Below, in pieces: positions 42,440 to 55,139 of a DNA stretch of 64,000 nt. Source of the stretch: Hermatobates lingyangjiaoensis (taxonomy: Eukaryota > Arthropoda > Insecta > Hemiptera > Hermatobatidae); assembly GCA_026182355.1 (NCBI GenBank), contig JAPFBL010000115.1, positions 435,001 through 499,000 on the forward strand, read 5' to 3'. Below the pieces are notes generated by a model. It searched no databases and was not told the DNA's origin. It was given only the letters and a program-made list of their open reading frames with translations. The position numbers were made by a program, and so were the translations under genes. The first letter of the stretch is position 1. The number at the start of each line of letters is the position of its first letter.

Positions 42440-43200
42440 CCATCTTTGAACTTTAAGAATATATACAGTCATGACAGTCAATATGTAAAGCAGGAGGATT
42501 TTAATAACAAACAAGCTTTAAATCTTAACTATATTAGACTTGATGAAAGAATGTAAGGAATTGACTACTTTTAAACTAAGAATGAGAGTGAGAGACAGGA
42601 ATGAGCTCTTATTACAAGTGAAAGTTAGAGTTTAGGCAATATAATAAAGTAAGAGAGAGAAAATAGAGTACAGAAAACGTAGAGAGAAATATTGATGTTA
42701 AAAGAGCGTAAATAAACAAGTTTTTAACTTATTATGGGCATAATTGATTAATGGGGCGTGTAAGTACCATCCAACTAGTGTTTTATGTGTCAGTTAGACC
42801 CCCACTGGATTAGTACAATGGATTTTTCTAGTTCACGTCCAATATAATTTATCTTCACTCTTGAATGAGGAACAAACAACTCGGCCCAGTTATTCACATT
42901 TCCTTTCACACAGCGAATTCCCTTTCAGCATGATTTAGTCAATACTAACATTAATGGCAATCTTATCATCTGTATTCTAGACCGATATATAATTGTTGTC
43001 TTCAATATTAGATACACATTTTCATACATGTACAATACAAACAGTGATCACAATTTAAAAGTACAAGAATTTTTTAGGTTTCGTCAACAGGATCGTAAAT
43101 TATTTGAAAATTGTTTGTTCAAGTTTCCTTATACTAAGTGCACTGTTTTAAATAACGCAATATGTAACCGAAGTATCATTTAGTTAGAATTAGTAATAAT
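42440..43200. other. Intergenic, nothing recognised
   Basis: AT-rich, purine-rich in the middle (GAGAGA runs near 42580-42700). No gene or named repeat. Confidence 0.4.
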
Positions 43201-43233
43201 ACAATCCGTCATACCTAGTAAAGTCTCTGAAAA

Positions 43234-43276
43234 GCTCAACCGGTTTCGGGTCCATCTGGATCCCATCTTTAAGAGC
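43234..43276 (-). ncRNA. Decayed hammerhead motif, ACCGGT family
   Basis: Minus strand: GCTC, TTAAAGA (G5 lost as well as C3), GGG with CCC, GAA, ACCGGT, T, GAGC. Expected inactive. Confidence 0.45.
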
Positions 43277-43324
43277 ACCTAACTAACTGTAAACTAACTA
43301 CGAGTAACTCACAGTCAGTTAGGT

Positions 43325-43367
43325 GCTCTTGAAGATGGAATCCAGACGGACCCGAAACCGGTCGAGC
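43325..43367 (+). ncRNA. Hammerhead-like motif, ACCGGT family
   Basis: GCTC 43325-43328, TTGAAGA, helix II segment 43336-43353, GAA 43354-43356, ACCGGT 43357-43362, C, GAGC 43364-43367. Only C3 deviates from the consensus core. Confidence 0.5.
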
Positions 43368-43399
43368 TTTTCAGAGACTTTACGAGGTATGATGGATTG

Positions 43400-44800
43400 T
43401 ATTATTACTAATTCTAATATTACTAACCTCAGTGGAACTAACCCATTAACTATAACATTTAGTTATTTGTTACCCATTCTTCATGTTGAGTTCTTAATTT
43501 TTTCCTTTTCATGTTCATGAGATTGTTCAACCAGTACTGATATCGTCCTCTTAAAACAGATCTATGTAGACATTTTTCTGTTATTACTTTTTACAAACTT
43601 ATTCTTTAAAATTGATGAAAAAGGATTTGTCTTACTATTTATTTAATAGTAATGATTAAAAAGGAGGATGCAATATTTTAGTGAAATATATATTTCACTA
43701 GAAATATATATTTCACATCCTAGAATATGTAATAGAAAGAAATTATATTCTGGATATAATAAATATGCAGATAAAATGTAAAGGAAGTAAAACATTACGA
43801 CTTAAATAAAATGAATATTTCATTTTAGCATAATTTACCTTTACTTTGATGTTTAATTTATTTGTTCCTAAGCAATATTCCTTAAAAAACAGGAGTATTT
43901 TTAGAGAGGTATGACTTAATACTTACTGATATTTTTGATTCACTTTTCAGCAATTAAACAAACAAAAGCCTCTAAATCTTAATGATTTGATTTACCTTCT
44001 TAGGTCAAGTTAGTTTTTGAGAAGACATTTTAATCTAGAATTTTTTAAATTTTAGGATTTGAAACTCGGCAGTGCTTTGATGTTTTGTTTTTGAGCCTCA
44101 TCGGTAAGGTAAAAGCGTCTTCATGATTTGATAGAGGCTGGCGTCATGGCTTCTTCACGATTTCATAGAGTCTGACGTCATGGCGTCTTCACGATTTCAT
44201 AGAGGCTGGCATCATGAGTGCAACATTGAAGAGGTAGATTTTAACTTTAAAGGATTTCTAGAATCCACCTTCTAAAAATCTTTAACATTCTCTTTAAAGT
44301 AAAAAAAGAAAAGGGATTTTACATGATATGTTTGAAAGCAATTTCAGATTTGTTGATTTTACTGCTTTTCATGATACGGGCTAGAGCTCTATTTGAATGT
44401 TACGATTTGGAGGAAATGGCTCTAAATTTTCGTATTTTTAAATAAAATGTGTTACCAAAATTATAAAGAAAAAATTTAATAATTTAATTTGTTTAATGTA
44501 GCAATAACCATTTTGTCAGTTATAAGAAACTTGAAATTACTGATCTAGAACAATGAGATGTGCTAGTGTTATTAGAATTAAACTGAAAGCCCGATGCTCA
44601 TCGAACTCGTGCGCACCGCTATCATATCTATCTTTTTGATTTTACTTTTGTCATTTCTAAAGTCAGTTTTAGATTTTAATTTATTTATTGAATTTAAAAA
44701 TTGTCCTTTGGAAATATAGTTTAAAGGATATTTATTTTCTCTCTATATTTATAATATTTACAGCGATACCTCCAAAACTGCATTACATCAGTAACAGGAT
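43400..44800. other. Intergenic with a 34-bp tandem triplet
   Basis: AT-rich. At 44115-44216 a 34-bp unit (GCGTCTTCACGATTTCATAG...) is repeated three times. The rest shows nothing recognisable. Confidence 0.5.
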
Positions 44801-44819
44801 ACACATTTCATAAAACAGT

Positions 44820-46800
44820 TCACAACACACTGCTAGATCTGGCCAGATCGTTTCGTCGGCGGCGATACTGCAAAGCAGATGGTAAAGTATGCGATGAAGT
44901 GTAGAATGGAATTAAGAAGTGGCGAAGAAACAAGGCATGGCGAGTTGATCGGGAGAACAGGGAGAGAACGATTCCCACAGGTAAAGATGGCGAATTCATG
45001 GAGTGACGAAGAGACGCTTCCAACCAGGTCAAGATGGCGAAAAACAACTGGTTCTTAAGAACAGCTGGTTCTTACAGACTTGCGTCAGTGTTGCCGCTAC
45101 AATAGCTTACTTCTATTGATTTTAGCTATGATTTTCAAAAAAATCTTTATCCTCTTCAATGCAATAGCCTAGCATGACGGTGGAATAAGGTCAAAGGTTT
45201 ACGCTTCTTCCAGATTGAGTTTACATTATTCGTTTGATGTTAACTAGGTCTTGGAAAAGTCATAGTTAAGAGAAGAAAGTAACTTTAAAATCTAACCGTG
45301 TAATATTCTCTATATATATATTTGTAAATTCTTTCTTTCAAAGCTTTATTATTTTTGTCTCGAAATTCAAGTAGAGTTGGAATGAGTTGATTGGATAGAA
45401 TTAGACCCGGCTGTTCTAGCCATCTTTTATTTGCTTTCTTCTTTAATCATTCAGCAGTTACTTCCTTGTGTAAGCTGGAGTGTTCAGTGAAGAGAGACAA
45501 ACATAGGAGCTTTGTTTGGCTCCAAGCTCTTCCAAACGTCGCCCTACCTTACTCCTTTGTATTTCCTTCTTTCCAGGTACCCACGTGAAAGTTTATTTAT
45601 TTTTACTGGTTTCATTATTGATTTTTACATGACAATTATCTGACAAGAGGTCATTTCATGAAATCAGAAATCATCCAATCCAAGTAATCATTTATAATAA
45701 CTTTGACCTTCCTCCTGTGAAATATTTAATACATTTTTTTTTATATTAAATTTGTATTCTTTTATCTCCTATAGAGACCTCTCCATTTTGTCCAATTATT
45801 AATAGACTGATAGTTAATCATTCTTGATAAAAAATATTTAAATTTTTGCAGTACAGTAAATTAATAATGAAACCAGTAAACATAAGTTACCTCTCATCTG
45901 TATACTTGGACAAAAGGGAATACGGGGAAATGAGGCTGTATGCCTGCTGGAAAAGGTTGGGGTCAAACAAATCTTCTACTGCCTCGAGCCTTTTTACACA
46001 ATACACCCCATTTGCACAGCTCTCTTAAGAATACAAGTGATTTATGAATTAAACAAAAAGGAGATAAAAAGATGCTAGACCATTTGAGTCTAATTTATTA
46101 TGAAATGCTCATTAAGTTGACATTTAATTTGTGTAGACAATAATAAATCTAATAGTAAATAGATAGAACATTAGAAGATAAAAACAGTGGTGTAATTGGT
46201 TTTTCTTTAGCTCTTTGGTTTAGAAATGCATTTTTAGTGTTAGTTTGTCCGATCCGATATAGCCAATATAGTCTGAACAGTTGGATTGATAAGTATTTGC
46301 CTAGTAATATTAAGTAAATATATTATGAAATCAGATCTATTCCATAGAAAAAAGTTGAAAATATGTATAATTAAAAAATGATGGTATAAAATAACAGATG
46401 ATATTATAAGAAATAAACTGAACATTGTCCTTTTAACTTGCTGCAATTGTCTGATAGAGGCGGAAAACTTTGGACACATTCTATGTCAAATGCGAGGTAA
46501 TCGCCAATAAGGCGTTAAATATTTTTGGAAAATAATACCTAAGGCTAATAAATATCAGAAATACTTTTCTGTAAACATTTGTAAAGTTCATGAAAGTATA
46601 TAAAATCTAAAGTTGGTTTTAGAAGCAACAAAGTGGCCACTCCGCTCATGGGTCAGGTCCTTACTTTACGAGTAATAATAATAGTAATACAAACTTTTCT
46701 AGATCAATGAGTTTTAGTTTTTTTTATTAATAATAAAATAAATATAACCACAAAAAATAAATTAAAACAGAAAATTTAATTTCTACGAGTTTTGTGGTAC
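44820..46800. other. Intergenic, no gene recognised
   Basis: A GC-richer patch at 44830-45060 holds two AAGATGGCGAA words, and an open stretch at 45391-45588 ends near a GTACCC. Neither resembles a known protein or element. Confidence 0.35.
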
Positions 46801-46807
46801 ATTAGAC

Positions 46808-47272
46808 CAGTGGTCCCCAACCGGTGGGCCGCGGACCGGGTAGACCAATTGGTACCGGGCTTCGTTAGAAATACAGTTTAGAAATATAGTTTGCATACAT
46901 GTGCGGAATAAACTAGACATAAGCAACACACTCCAGGTATCATTGTTTCCTATTGCTCCCAGATGGGATCGTCTGATTGCAAAGAAACAAGCTCAAAGTT
47001 CTCATTGACTTGGTGTTTTAGTAAGTTAAAATGTTCATACACTTTATATTCGTTTTTCTGGTGTATCTGTATTTTATTTTGAAAGGAATGTTTAAAGTAA
47101 ATTTTTAATGTAAACTTTTTAATGATATGTTTATTATTATTTCGAGGCTTTTATTTTCATGTTATTCGTTGGTACGATGCTAGTAAGTTGCAAGTAAACA
47201 ATCTCCCCCCGGGCCGCGGTAAAATTATCTAAGCTTACTGGTCCGGGGCAACAAGAAGGTTGGGGACCACTG
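46808..47272. mobile_element. hAT-type MITE
   Basis: Ends CAGTGGTCCCCAACC and exact inverse GGTTGGGGACCACTG. Flanking octamers CATTAGAC and CACTAGAC differ at one base. It is 465 bp and non-coding, with a GC-rich sub-terminal region. Typical of widespread hAT MITEs. Confidence 0.88.
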
Positions 47273-47392
47273 CACTAGACTACCCGTGACCCTTTGGGTC
47301 ACTTAGAAATTATAACAATAGTTATTGAGATAAATTCACTGATCAGGATTGACGGGGATAATTTTAATTGTTTTATTTTTTTATTGTAATTA

Positions 47393-48780
47393 CTAGCAAA
47401 CGTACCCGTCTTTGACGGAATCAAAAATTCTATTATAATTGGCATTCCAAAATATCAATTATAGTATTGTACTAATACTATAGTTAGAAATTATAGAATA
47501 GTATAAAATACCATTATTAGTACAGTGTTAAACAAATGCCTCTGTATACGCTACATTAGCTGACTGTGTTTCAGGTTCATGGAAGAACAAACAGTTGAAA
47601 CCTCTGACTATTGAGCACGTAAACTACAGTTGACCATGTGAGAAAAACTTGGTTTCGCTAACTTGAATTCCTGCGTTAGATAAAGTCTTCCTTTGCGACT
47701 TAGTTAACGTCATTGCGAAATAGACTCTGACAGGACTTTGCAATCATTTCAACGGAAACAGACAGTGGCTCGGAATCAATGGTATGTTTGGTATACACAC
47801 AGACTCCCCAATAACTCATCCAGTCATTATGTCCGCTTCTATGGCATATATCTGTGTAGAGCACGAACTCAGAGTCGTGTCCCGTTGCACAGTTTTTGGG
47901 GCACTCATGTTTCGTAACATGAAATTTGTTACTGCTACTAAATTGCAGCATGATTGGTGCTCCTACTTTAAGTTTTTATTCATGAGCAGGCAGTCCAGGA
48001 GAAATAAATTCAGAGTCAAGAAATTCAATTAGATAATGAACTGCTTCTTCATCACTAATCCAATCTCTTTACTGACTTGTAAGTTCTTTCCTCGGTATGA
48101 TATAGCGTAAGAACTTGTTTGTTGATTTTTCCTGCCTGTTCATATTAAGAGTTGAGAATTGCTCGTTTACAAAACTATTTATTCGTAATAGATAGTACAT
48201 CCTCAACTCTGGGAAACACCTTTTCAAAGATGTCAAATACGCAATATATTCATACGCTCCAATGAAATTAAAATCAACCAACAATACCTACTTGCCACAC
48301 CTGTGTATTTTCAAAACAAACTTGTCTGTAAAGTTAGGAAAATACGCTTAAAGCCCTATAACTTCGTTTCTGTACTTAATTATGAATCTATTTAGAGCCC
48401 GTATTTTAAGTTAGGCATACAAAAATCCAGTGTCAAAGTTTCAGCTCGCCATGTCTTATGGTGGCTGAGTTTACTTGTGACAAACGTTTTTGCTTTAAAC
48501 GTCCATAACTTCACTTCTACGTTGAATTTCCAATCAATTCAGAGTCTATATTTTAAGTTAGACCTACAAAAATCTACTGTAAAAGTTTCAGCTTTATATG
48601 TCTTATGGTAGCTGAGTTTACTTGTGACAAAGTTTTGCGGACAAACAGACAAACCGACAAACCGACAGAAATTTTTCTAAGGGTGGATTCGGTTTCTCCA
48701 ATGTATTAAACGTAAAGAAAACTTGAAATGAGTCAGTTCTAAGCAATGTACAGACAAAATCATTATTTTATTTATATAGA
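47393..48780 (-). mobile_element. Non-autonomous Helitron, minus orientation
   Basis: On the minus strand it starts TCTATATAAATAAAATAATG after A at 48780 and ends ...ACGTTTGCTAG before T at 47393. It is 1388 bp. Nearly identical 5' sequence recurs at 56938-57850. Confidence 0.75.
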
Positions 48781-49139
48781 TTGGTCTTATGTTTACTTGT
48801 TGTTTCTTGTGTATATTTCTTGTTATAGATTCAAGATATATACACAGAATATTTAGCAAAATAAAAATCATTTAAAAGTAAATAAAAAATTCATTTATTT
48901 TATCATATCAATAAATAAAACATCAATTCAAGTTATATACACAATCAAATATATTTAAAACAAAGTATTTAATTTATTTTTACCTAACATAAAATAACAT
49001 TAATGAAAGGAATGTGTCTTTATAATATTACCTTCGAATATTCGTATTTTATCTGACAGTTGTGTTCAAGTTTGTTTCTAAAATTATTAATTTTTAACCT
49101 CTAATGTAATAGTTTATTATATATTTATTACATTTATTT

Positions 49140-49742
49140 AAGATACATTTGAATTACTGTCATCAGCGAGCACGAAAGTCTCTGGGCTAAGTTGGCTCAA
49201 TGCCTTTTCTTTATTACCGGTGTTTATATTTCACAAATTTTTAAATAATTTTTTTTTGTTACATTTTTATATAATAAATTTTTACGACTGTCATCGGCGA
49301 GCACGCAAGCTAGTGAGCTACCCTGGCTCCATACCTTTACTTTATTACCATTTTTTATATTATTCAAATTTTAAATTAAAAATTTTTGTTTGTTACATTT
49401 ATTTTTAATATATTTGTGCTACTGTCATGGGTGAGCACGCAAGCCACTGGGCAACCCTGGCTCCATGACTTTAGTTTATTACCAGTGTTTATATTATACA
49501 AATATTATATTAAAAAAATTTTTTTGTTACATTTATAATTTATATATAATACATTTGCACTACTGTCATCGGCGAGTATGTCAGACACTTGCTACTCTGG
49601 CTCCAATTTTGAGAATATAGTGATAATTTTCTTTTATTTAACATTATTCAGGTAATAAATAATATACATTTAATTTCAGGTCTCTATCTTCACGAAAAAT
49701 GGGTGAACAAACAAACAAACTCACGAACTTTATATATAGAGA
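49140..49742 (-). mobile_element. Helitron 5' part with four imperfect about 135-bp repeats
   Basis: The minus-strand 5' end TCTCTATATATAAAGTTCG lies at 49742 after A. Inside, TGTCATCGGCGAGCACGCAAG-like words recur at 49159, 49290, 49424 and 49565. The 3' end was not found. Confidence 0.5.
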
Positions 49743-50500
49743 TTACCAGAAGGTTTGTTATTACCTCCACACAATAGAAACATTAAACAGAAAACCAAAA
49801 TGCAATGAGTTTGATATTGTTTATACTTATAGTAAAGTTTATTATAGGTCATTTCAGACTTGTCATTAATAAATTTCAGAAAGGCTAAATCTAGAACAGT
49901 AGAATAGTAATAATAATTATCGCTGTTATAATATCATTATAGATATAGGAAAAGCAAGTAAAAAAAACTTTTTTTTTTTTTTAAATAAACACGCTCTCTA
50001 AATCTGTCTGAAAAAGTTTTAAAAGTAGTCTGCAATGTAGAAAAGTTCTTAAAGAGCTCTTGGGAATATGTAAACAGTTTGGGAAGCTACTGAGGTGGTT
50101 TAATGTTTTATGCAGAACAGCTGAATGGGGAAAATGAAACATCTGCACTTCTCGAAGTGCTTTATAATACTAACTTACAACAAACTGTAATGGTGATGTT
50201 GAAAAAATTACATCGTGTTTTAATTAAAGATGGGCTTGCAATTTTCTTTTAATTTTTCAATTTAGAAATTTATACTAAGAATGAATATTCTTTTCATTGA
50301 TTTATGTTAAGTATTGACAGTATAAGATATGTTAAATGATGATTTACAGTTTTTAGAATCGAAAAGAATTCCATTCTCTCTGAGTACTATATTGCATCAT
50401 TGAAAAAATATTATATTGCACTTGATATATATAAAATGCAAGATAGAAATTTTATATATATATATATATATATAAGCTTTCACATAAACACGTGAAATAA
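49743..50500. other. Intergenic, nothing recognised
   Basis: AT-rich DNA ending in a short (TA)n at about 50455-50474. Confidence 0.4.
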
Positions 50501-50539
50501 CAATCAATGATCAAACCACAATAAGAAATGGGAAAACAA

Positions 50540-50581
50540 GACTAGATCTTTCAACGGTAACAAGCGGTCTTCGTCAGAGTC
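50540..50581 (-). ncRNA. Hammerhead motif, AGATCT family, cleavage base missing
   Basis: Minus strand: GACT, CTGACGA, helix II, GAA, AGATCT, then AGTC directly. The T that would be the cleavage base in the partner is deleted. Confidence 0.5.
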
Positions 50582-50623
50582 AAAAACCCAACTGGGTTTT
50601 TGACCCAACTCAGTTGGGTTTTT

Positions 50624-50666
50624 GACTCTGACGAAAACCGCTTGTTACGGTTGAAAGATCTTAGTC
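50624..50666 (+). ncRNA. Hammerhead ribozyme motif, AGATCT family, intact
   Basis: GACT 50624-50627, CTGACGA 50628-50634, extra A, helix II AACCG and CGGTT around a 7-nt loop (to 50652), GAA 50653-50655, AGATCT 50656-50661, cleavage base T 50662, AGTC 50663-50666. All conserved positions are present. Confidence 0.75.
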
Positions 50667-50699
50667 TTGTTTTCCCATTTCTTATTGTGGTTTGATCAT

Positions 50700-50730
<31 letters not shown>

Positions 50731-50902
50731 ACACAATTAAAAGAAACGGTCCAGCGGACTTTTTTAAATAAAATAAATTCAAAACGAACACACATTTCTG
50801 TGTGTTTCCTTCGTTTTGAATTTATTTTATATATATAAGAAACAATTATTTTGGGTTACTAGCCGTTGCGTCTACAACCTGCTTGGTCTACCTTTTTCTT
50901 TC

Positions 50903-50933
50903 CTCCTGAAGACGGATTGCCCGAAAATTTGAG
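50903..50933 (+). ncRNA. Hammerhead ribozyme motif, AATT family
   Basis: CTC, CTGAAGA, helix II region 50913-50922 (GG with CC), GAA, AATT, T, GAG. No inverted partner is seen nearby. A diverged relative is at 57875-57905. Confidence 0.5.
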
Positions 50934-50987
50934 TTTGTAAGTGTGTTTCTTTACTTTGTGTGCTACTTGTCTTCAATTTTGAACTGA

Positions 50988-51018
<31 letters not shown>

Positions 51019-51049
51019 ACAAGATTTCACATAAATACGTGAAATAACA

Positions 51050-51195
51050 GACAATGATTAAAACCACAATATGAAATGGGGAAAAAAGACTAAGATTATT
51101 CAACCGTAACAAGCAGTCTTCGTAGCAAAAACCGAACTGAACTGACTCAGTTGGGTTTTTGACTCTGACGAAGACTGCATGTTTGATCATTGATA
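51050..51195. mobile_element. Degenerate AGATCT-family palindrome
   Basis: The left arm lacks part of the core (minus strand TACGA). The right arm has GACT and CTGACGA but is cut off before GAA. It is the same family as 50505-50705 and follows a (TA)n tract. Confidence 0.5.
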
Positions 51196-51835
51196 TATAT
51201 AATGGTACTAATATTAGTACATTAACCGCTCTTATAGAGAATTTAAAATCTTAAACTTTAAGTCGTATTGTCTTTAGTTTAAGTTTAATAGTCGTATTGT
51301 CTTATTCTATGTTATATACTAGATTATAACAATTTTATAAACTTTGAATTCTTAGAATATGCAATAAAAGACTTAAATAAGTTAAAATAATCAACTTTAA
51401 CATTAATCACTTGTTGTTTGTTTGGTTTAGGTTTCAAGATTTCATAGATAAAAATGTTGATTGATCTACACTCCAAATCACCATAAGTAAACGTAATATC
51501 AAAGTCATTGACAGTCTATTTAATGAATTCATTTATTTAAGGTAAGTACTTTCATTTTATAACTGTAATATTAATCGTGGTCTAAGCATAATCTGACAAA
51601 TAACTAAATGTTTTTCGTTATTAGTATAGTATTCTATCTTTTAAAATTTTAAATTAATAACATTTTTATGGCACAATATTCATATTGTAGCAACATGAAT
51701 TAATCCGATATATCTCAAGTTTTTACTATCACCGGTAGATCAGACTATAATTAGTACCCTTTTTTGCATGAGTTGAAAAAAAACATTTTTTTAATTTTTA
51801 AAATATTCTTTTACATTCTTGAAATATTAACATAG
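51195..51835. other. Intergenic, nothing recognised
   Basis: AT-rich spacer before the 90-bp minisatellite. Confidence 0.4.
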
Positions 51836-51838
51836 TAA

Positions 51839-53009
51839 CATAGGCTCCTCGGGCGGAGACCTCCGTTGGTCGATGCCTCGGCCACTCATACTGAGAGACT
51901 TGAGTCGATAACTCATCCTCTCTGAGAGGTGGGGCTCCTCGGGCGGAGACCTCCGTTGGTCGATGTCTCGGCCACTCATACTGAGAGACTTGGGTCGATA
52001 ACTCATCCTCTCTGAGAGGTGAGGCTTCTCGGGCGGAGACCTCCGTTGGTCGATGTCTCGGCCACTCATACTGAGAGACTTGAGTCGATAACTCATCCTC
52101 TCTGAGAGGTGGGGCTCCTCGGGCGGAGACCTCCGTGGATCGATGTCTCGGCCACTCATACTGAGAGACTTGAGTCGATAACTCATCCTCTCTGAGAGGT
52201 GAGGCTCCTCGGGCGGAGACCTCCGTTGGTCGATGTCTCGGCCACTCATACTGAGAGACTTGGGTCGATAACTCATCCTCTCTGAGAGGTGAGGCTCCTC
52301 GGGCGGAGACCTCCGTTGGTCGATGTCTCGGCCACTCATACTGAGAGACTTGAGTCGATAACTCATCCTCTCTGAGAGGTGAGGCTCCTCGGGCGGAGAC
52401 CTCCGTTGGTCGATGTCTCGGCTACTCATACTGAGAGACTTGGGTCGATAACTCATTCTCTCTGAGAGGTGAGGCTCCTCGGGCGGAGACCTCCGTTGGT
52501 CGATGTCTCGGCCACTTATACTGAGAGACTTGGGTCGATAACTCATCCTCTCTGAGAGGTGAGGCTCCTCGGGCGGAGACCTCCGTTGGTCGATGTCTCG
52601 GCCACTTATACTGAGAGACTTGGGTCGATAACTCATTCTCTCTGAGAGGTGAGGCTCCTCCGGCGGAGACCTCCGTTGGTCGATGTCTCGGCTACTCATA
52701 CTGAGAGACTTGGGTCGATAACTCATTCTCTCTGAGAGGTGAGGCTCCTCGGCGGAGACCTCCGTTGGTCGATGTCTCGGCTACTCATACTGAGAGACTT
52801 GGGTCGATAACTCATCCTCTCTGAGAGGTGAGGCTCCTCGGGCGGAGACCTCCGTTGGTCGATGTCTCGGCCACTTATACTGAGAGACTTGGGTCGATAA
52901 CTCATTCTCTCTGAGAGGTGAGGCTCCTCGGGCGGAGACCTCCGTTGGTCGATGTCTCGGCTACTCATACTGAGAGACTTGGGTCGATAACCCATCCTCT
53001 CTGAGAGGT
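51839..53009 (-). repeat. 13 x 90-bp GC-rich minisatellite, open on the minus strand
   Basis: Thirteen near-identical 90-bp units (CTCCGTTGGTCGATG, CTGAGAGACTTGGGTCG). The unit is a multiple of three and one minus-strand frame is open, giving 30-residue repeats with MSYRPKSLSMSGRDIDQRRS and PPEEPHLSER. A one-base deletion near 52751 splits the frame into a 299-codon and a 103-codon ORF. GC near 58% against about 30% around it. No known protein matches; more likely a satellite than a gene. Confidence 0.8.
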
Positions 53010-53035
53010 GCCTACTCAACATGTTTACCACCACA

Positions 53036-54400
53036 TAAATGACCTATCGTAATTTGATGAATTTGAAGCAAATTCGTGGTATATTTTAGCGTAACAGTTA
53101 AAATATGAGCAAAAACCATAATCATTAGGTTTCACCTTGTCTTGTCTGATAATGATATGCCTATTTTTTGTTTGTATTTTGAATAAAAAAAATATAATCA
53201 AATAATAATTACATATTTGATGTTAGAAATAAAGTGTTTTTCTAACGACGTATATCTAACTCTTTAAAATGAACCTCATATCTTGAAAACCTGGTAAATG
53301 TAATTTGGTTTGAGTTCCTTTCAACCTCCCTCGATTACTGTTAGCCGTCTATTTGAAGACGAGGAAGTTGAGGAAAGCCAATAAAATTAGCGAGTGTAAG
53401 TAAACATTTCGTGTAACAGACGTTAACTTAATTTAATCATGGTAAATATATGACTTCCTGTGACATGACAGAAAAACTTCTGGGTATTCATCAAGTTTTA
53501 TCAAATAGGAACAAATGATTAAATGCAATTATTCCATTTTACTGTTTATGTATTAGAACACATTCTGTTACTAATATCTTCTGCATTAGTTTTGTTTAAA
53601 AAAAAAAACCATAAATAGCACATATTGGTTTTATTTAAAGATCCCTACTAAATATTGTAAACAAAACTTTTGTGAGAATTTTTTATTTATAACTGCTATT
53701 TTTGTATTTTTAAATATATTGGTGAACAAAGGTTAAAAACAAGATTTGTTTTCCTTAAATTCACTGAAAAAAGAGCGATTATGTTTCAACTAACTATGCA
53801 GCCATCCTCAGATTTCAAAACTTACAAATCGTTTAAAATTTTTTCAAATTTAATCAAAATTTTATCAGCTATTCAATAATAACAACTTTTTACAGTTTTG
53901 ACTCAAAAATTCTCTGAAAACATTTCAAATGTTAACGATCTTGAGAAACTATCTTAATTACTTTGCTCAAATTAAACATCTATGCTCGTTTTGAATCCGA
54001 TCCACTGTCTTCATTCAACTGGCTTTTATATATTATCAAGAATTTATAAAAAATCGTGGAGGCAACCAAGTATTTCTTGTTCATTCAGATTGGTGATGTT
54101 CTCATACTATATGCATGAATATATTTCCTCAGTCTCATATATGCCTATTTGATCTTTCCAAATCGGGTTCCTTCCAAAATTCATGACTTTCCTGTATTGC
54201 ATGCTTGGCAAACAAAAAGGTTTGTTCCAGAAATTCTTTATATATAATATCCAGTTAGATAAAGAAGGTATATACCGATTATCAAAGTATTTGAAGAAAA
54301 CAGGTCATCATTTTGATTTATGTTTATCAAAATGAATTCTCTCAAGTTGAACAATGCAACCATTTCAAAATTGTTTGAAACTTTAATAAGATATATCTTG
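53036..54400. other. Intergenic, one weak hammerhead-like motif
   Basis: AT-rich. At about 53770-53812 the minus strand has CTGAGGA, T, GGCT with AGTT, GAA, ACAT, but helix I is only about 2 bp. Confidence 0.35.
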
Positions 54401-54404
54401 ATAT

Positions 54405-54550
54405 ATATTTTTACTTTACTATAAGCAACTATGTGATCGTAAAAAAAATTGATGTAGATATTTTGAAGGGTTACACATGTTTTGAGGTTCCCAAAGTCGT
54501 TTTATGAAGTTTTTTCGATTATACTCGTATCTGTGTGTCTGTGTGTTTTA
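54405..54550. repeat. Interspersed repeat family A, 5' fragment
   Basis: TTTTTACTTTACTATAAGCA start followed by TGTTTTGAGGTTCCCAAAG and GAAGTTTTTTCGAT, shared with the 60450-60925 copy. Only the first 140 bp remain. Confidence 0.6.
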
Positions 54551-54945
54551 AAACAGTTTATTCAGCATGCTCCATATAAATATTACATGCTACAATATAA
54601 CTAATTAGATTACTGTTACTACATTATTACTTAGTTAATTACTACAAATATAATATTTTTAGTTATAATTCTGCAACTTCATTTTAATACTAAATATTTT
54701 TAACTTTATACATGATAATACAATAGTTTAATTATAATTGTCTACATTTATTATATTATCGATATGAATTATTCATTGTCTATATTAATTATAATAATTA
54801 TCTATGTTAATTTTAATAGTCTATAATTGATATTAGATTAATTCTTATATTACAATAAAAGTTTCTCCAAAATCTATCTTACCTGTGAATTTTTTAAAAT
54901 AACTAAACATTTCACAGTTCTTCACAATTGCACTTTTTTCTGGTG

Positions 54946-55066
<121 letters not shown>

Positions 55067-55139
55067 GAACTAGTAATACTACCAGTAGGAGGGCGGGTGG
55101 GTGTGTATCCAAAAGCTTGTATACATGCTTCAGTCCACA

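Larger units (their letters stand above)
43205..43395. mobile_element. Palindromic element, ACCGGT hammerhead family
   Basis: Arms 43205-43290 and 43310-43395 are inverted copies around a short centre. The downstream TACTAACCTCAGTGGAACTA is shared with 26645-26700. Confidence 0.65.
50505..50705. mobile_element. Palindromic element with two opposed hammerhead motifs (AGATCT)
   Basis: Arms 50505-50598 and 50610-50705 are inverted copies with CCCAACTGGGTTTTTG-like material at the centre. (TA)n flanks both sides. Confidence 0.75.

Noticed and set aside
51827..52726. 299-codon minus-strand ORF as a protein gene
   Set aside because: It is the open frame of a 90-bp minisatellite. With a unit divisible by three, one open unit makes the whole array open, and a one-base deletion already splits it. 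No start context, intron or homologue.
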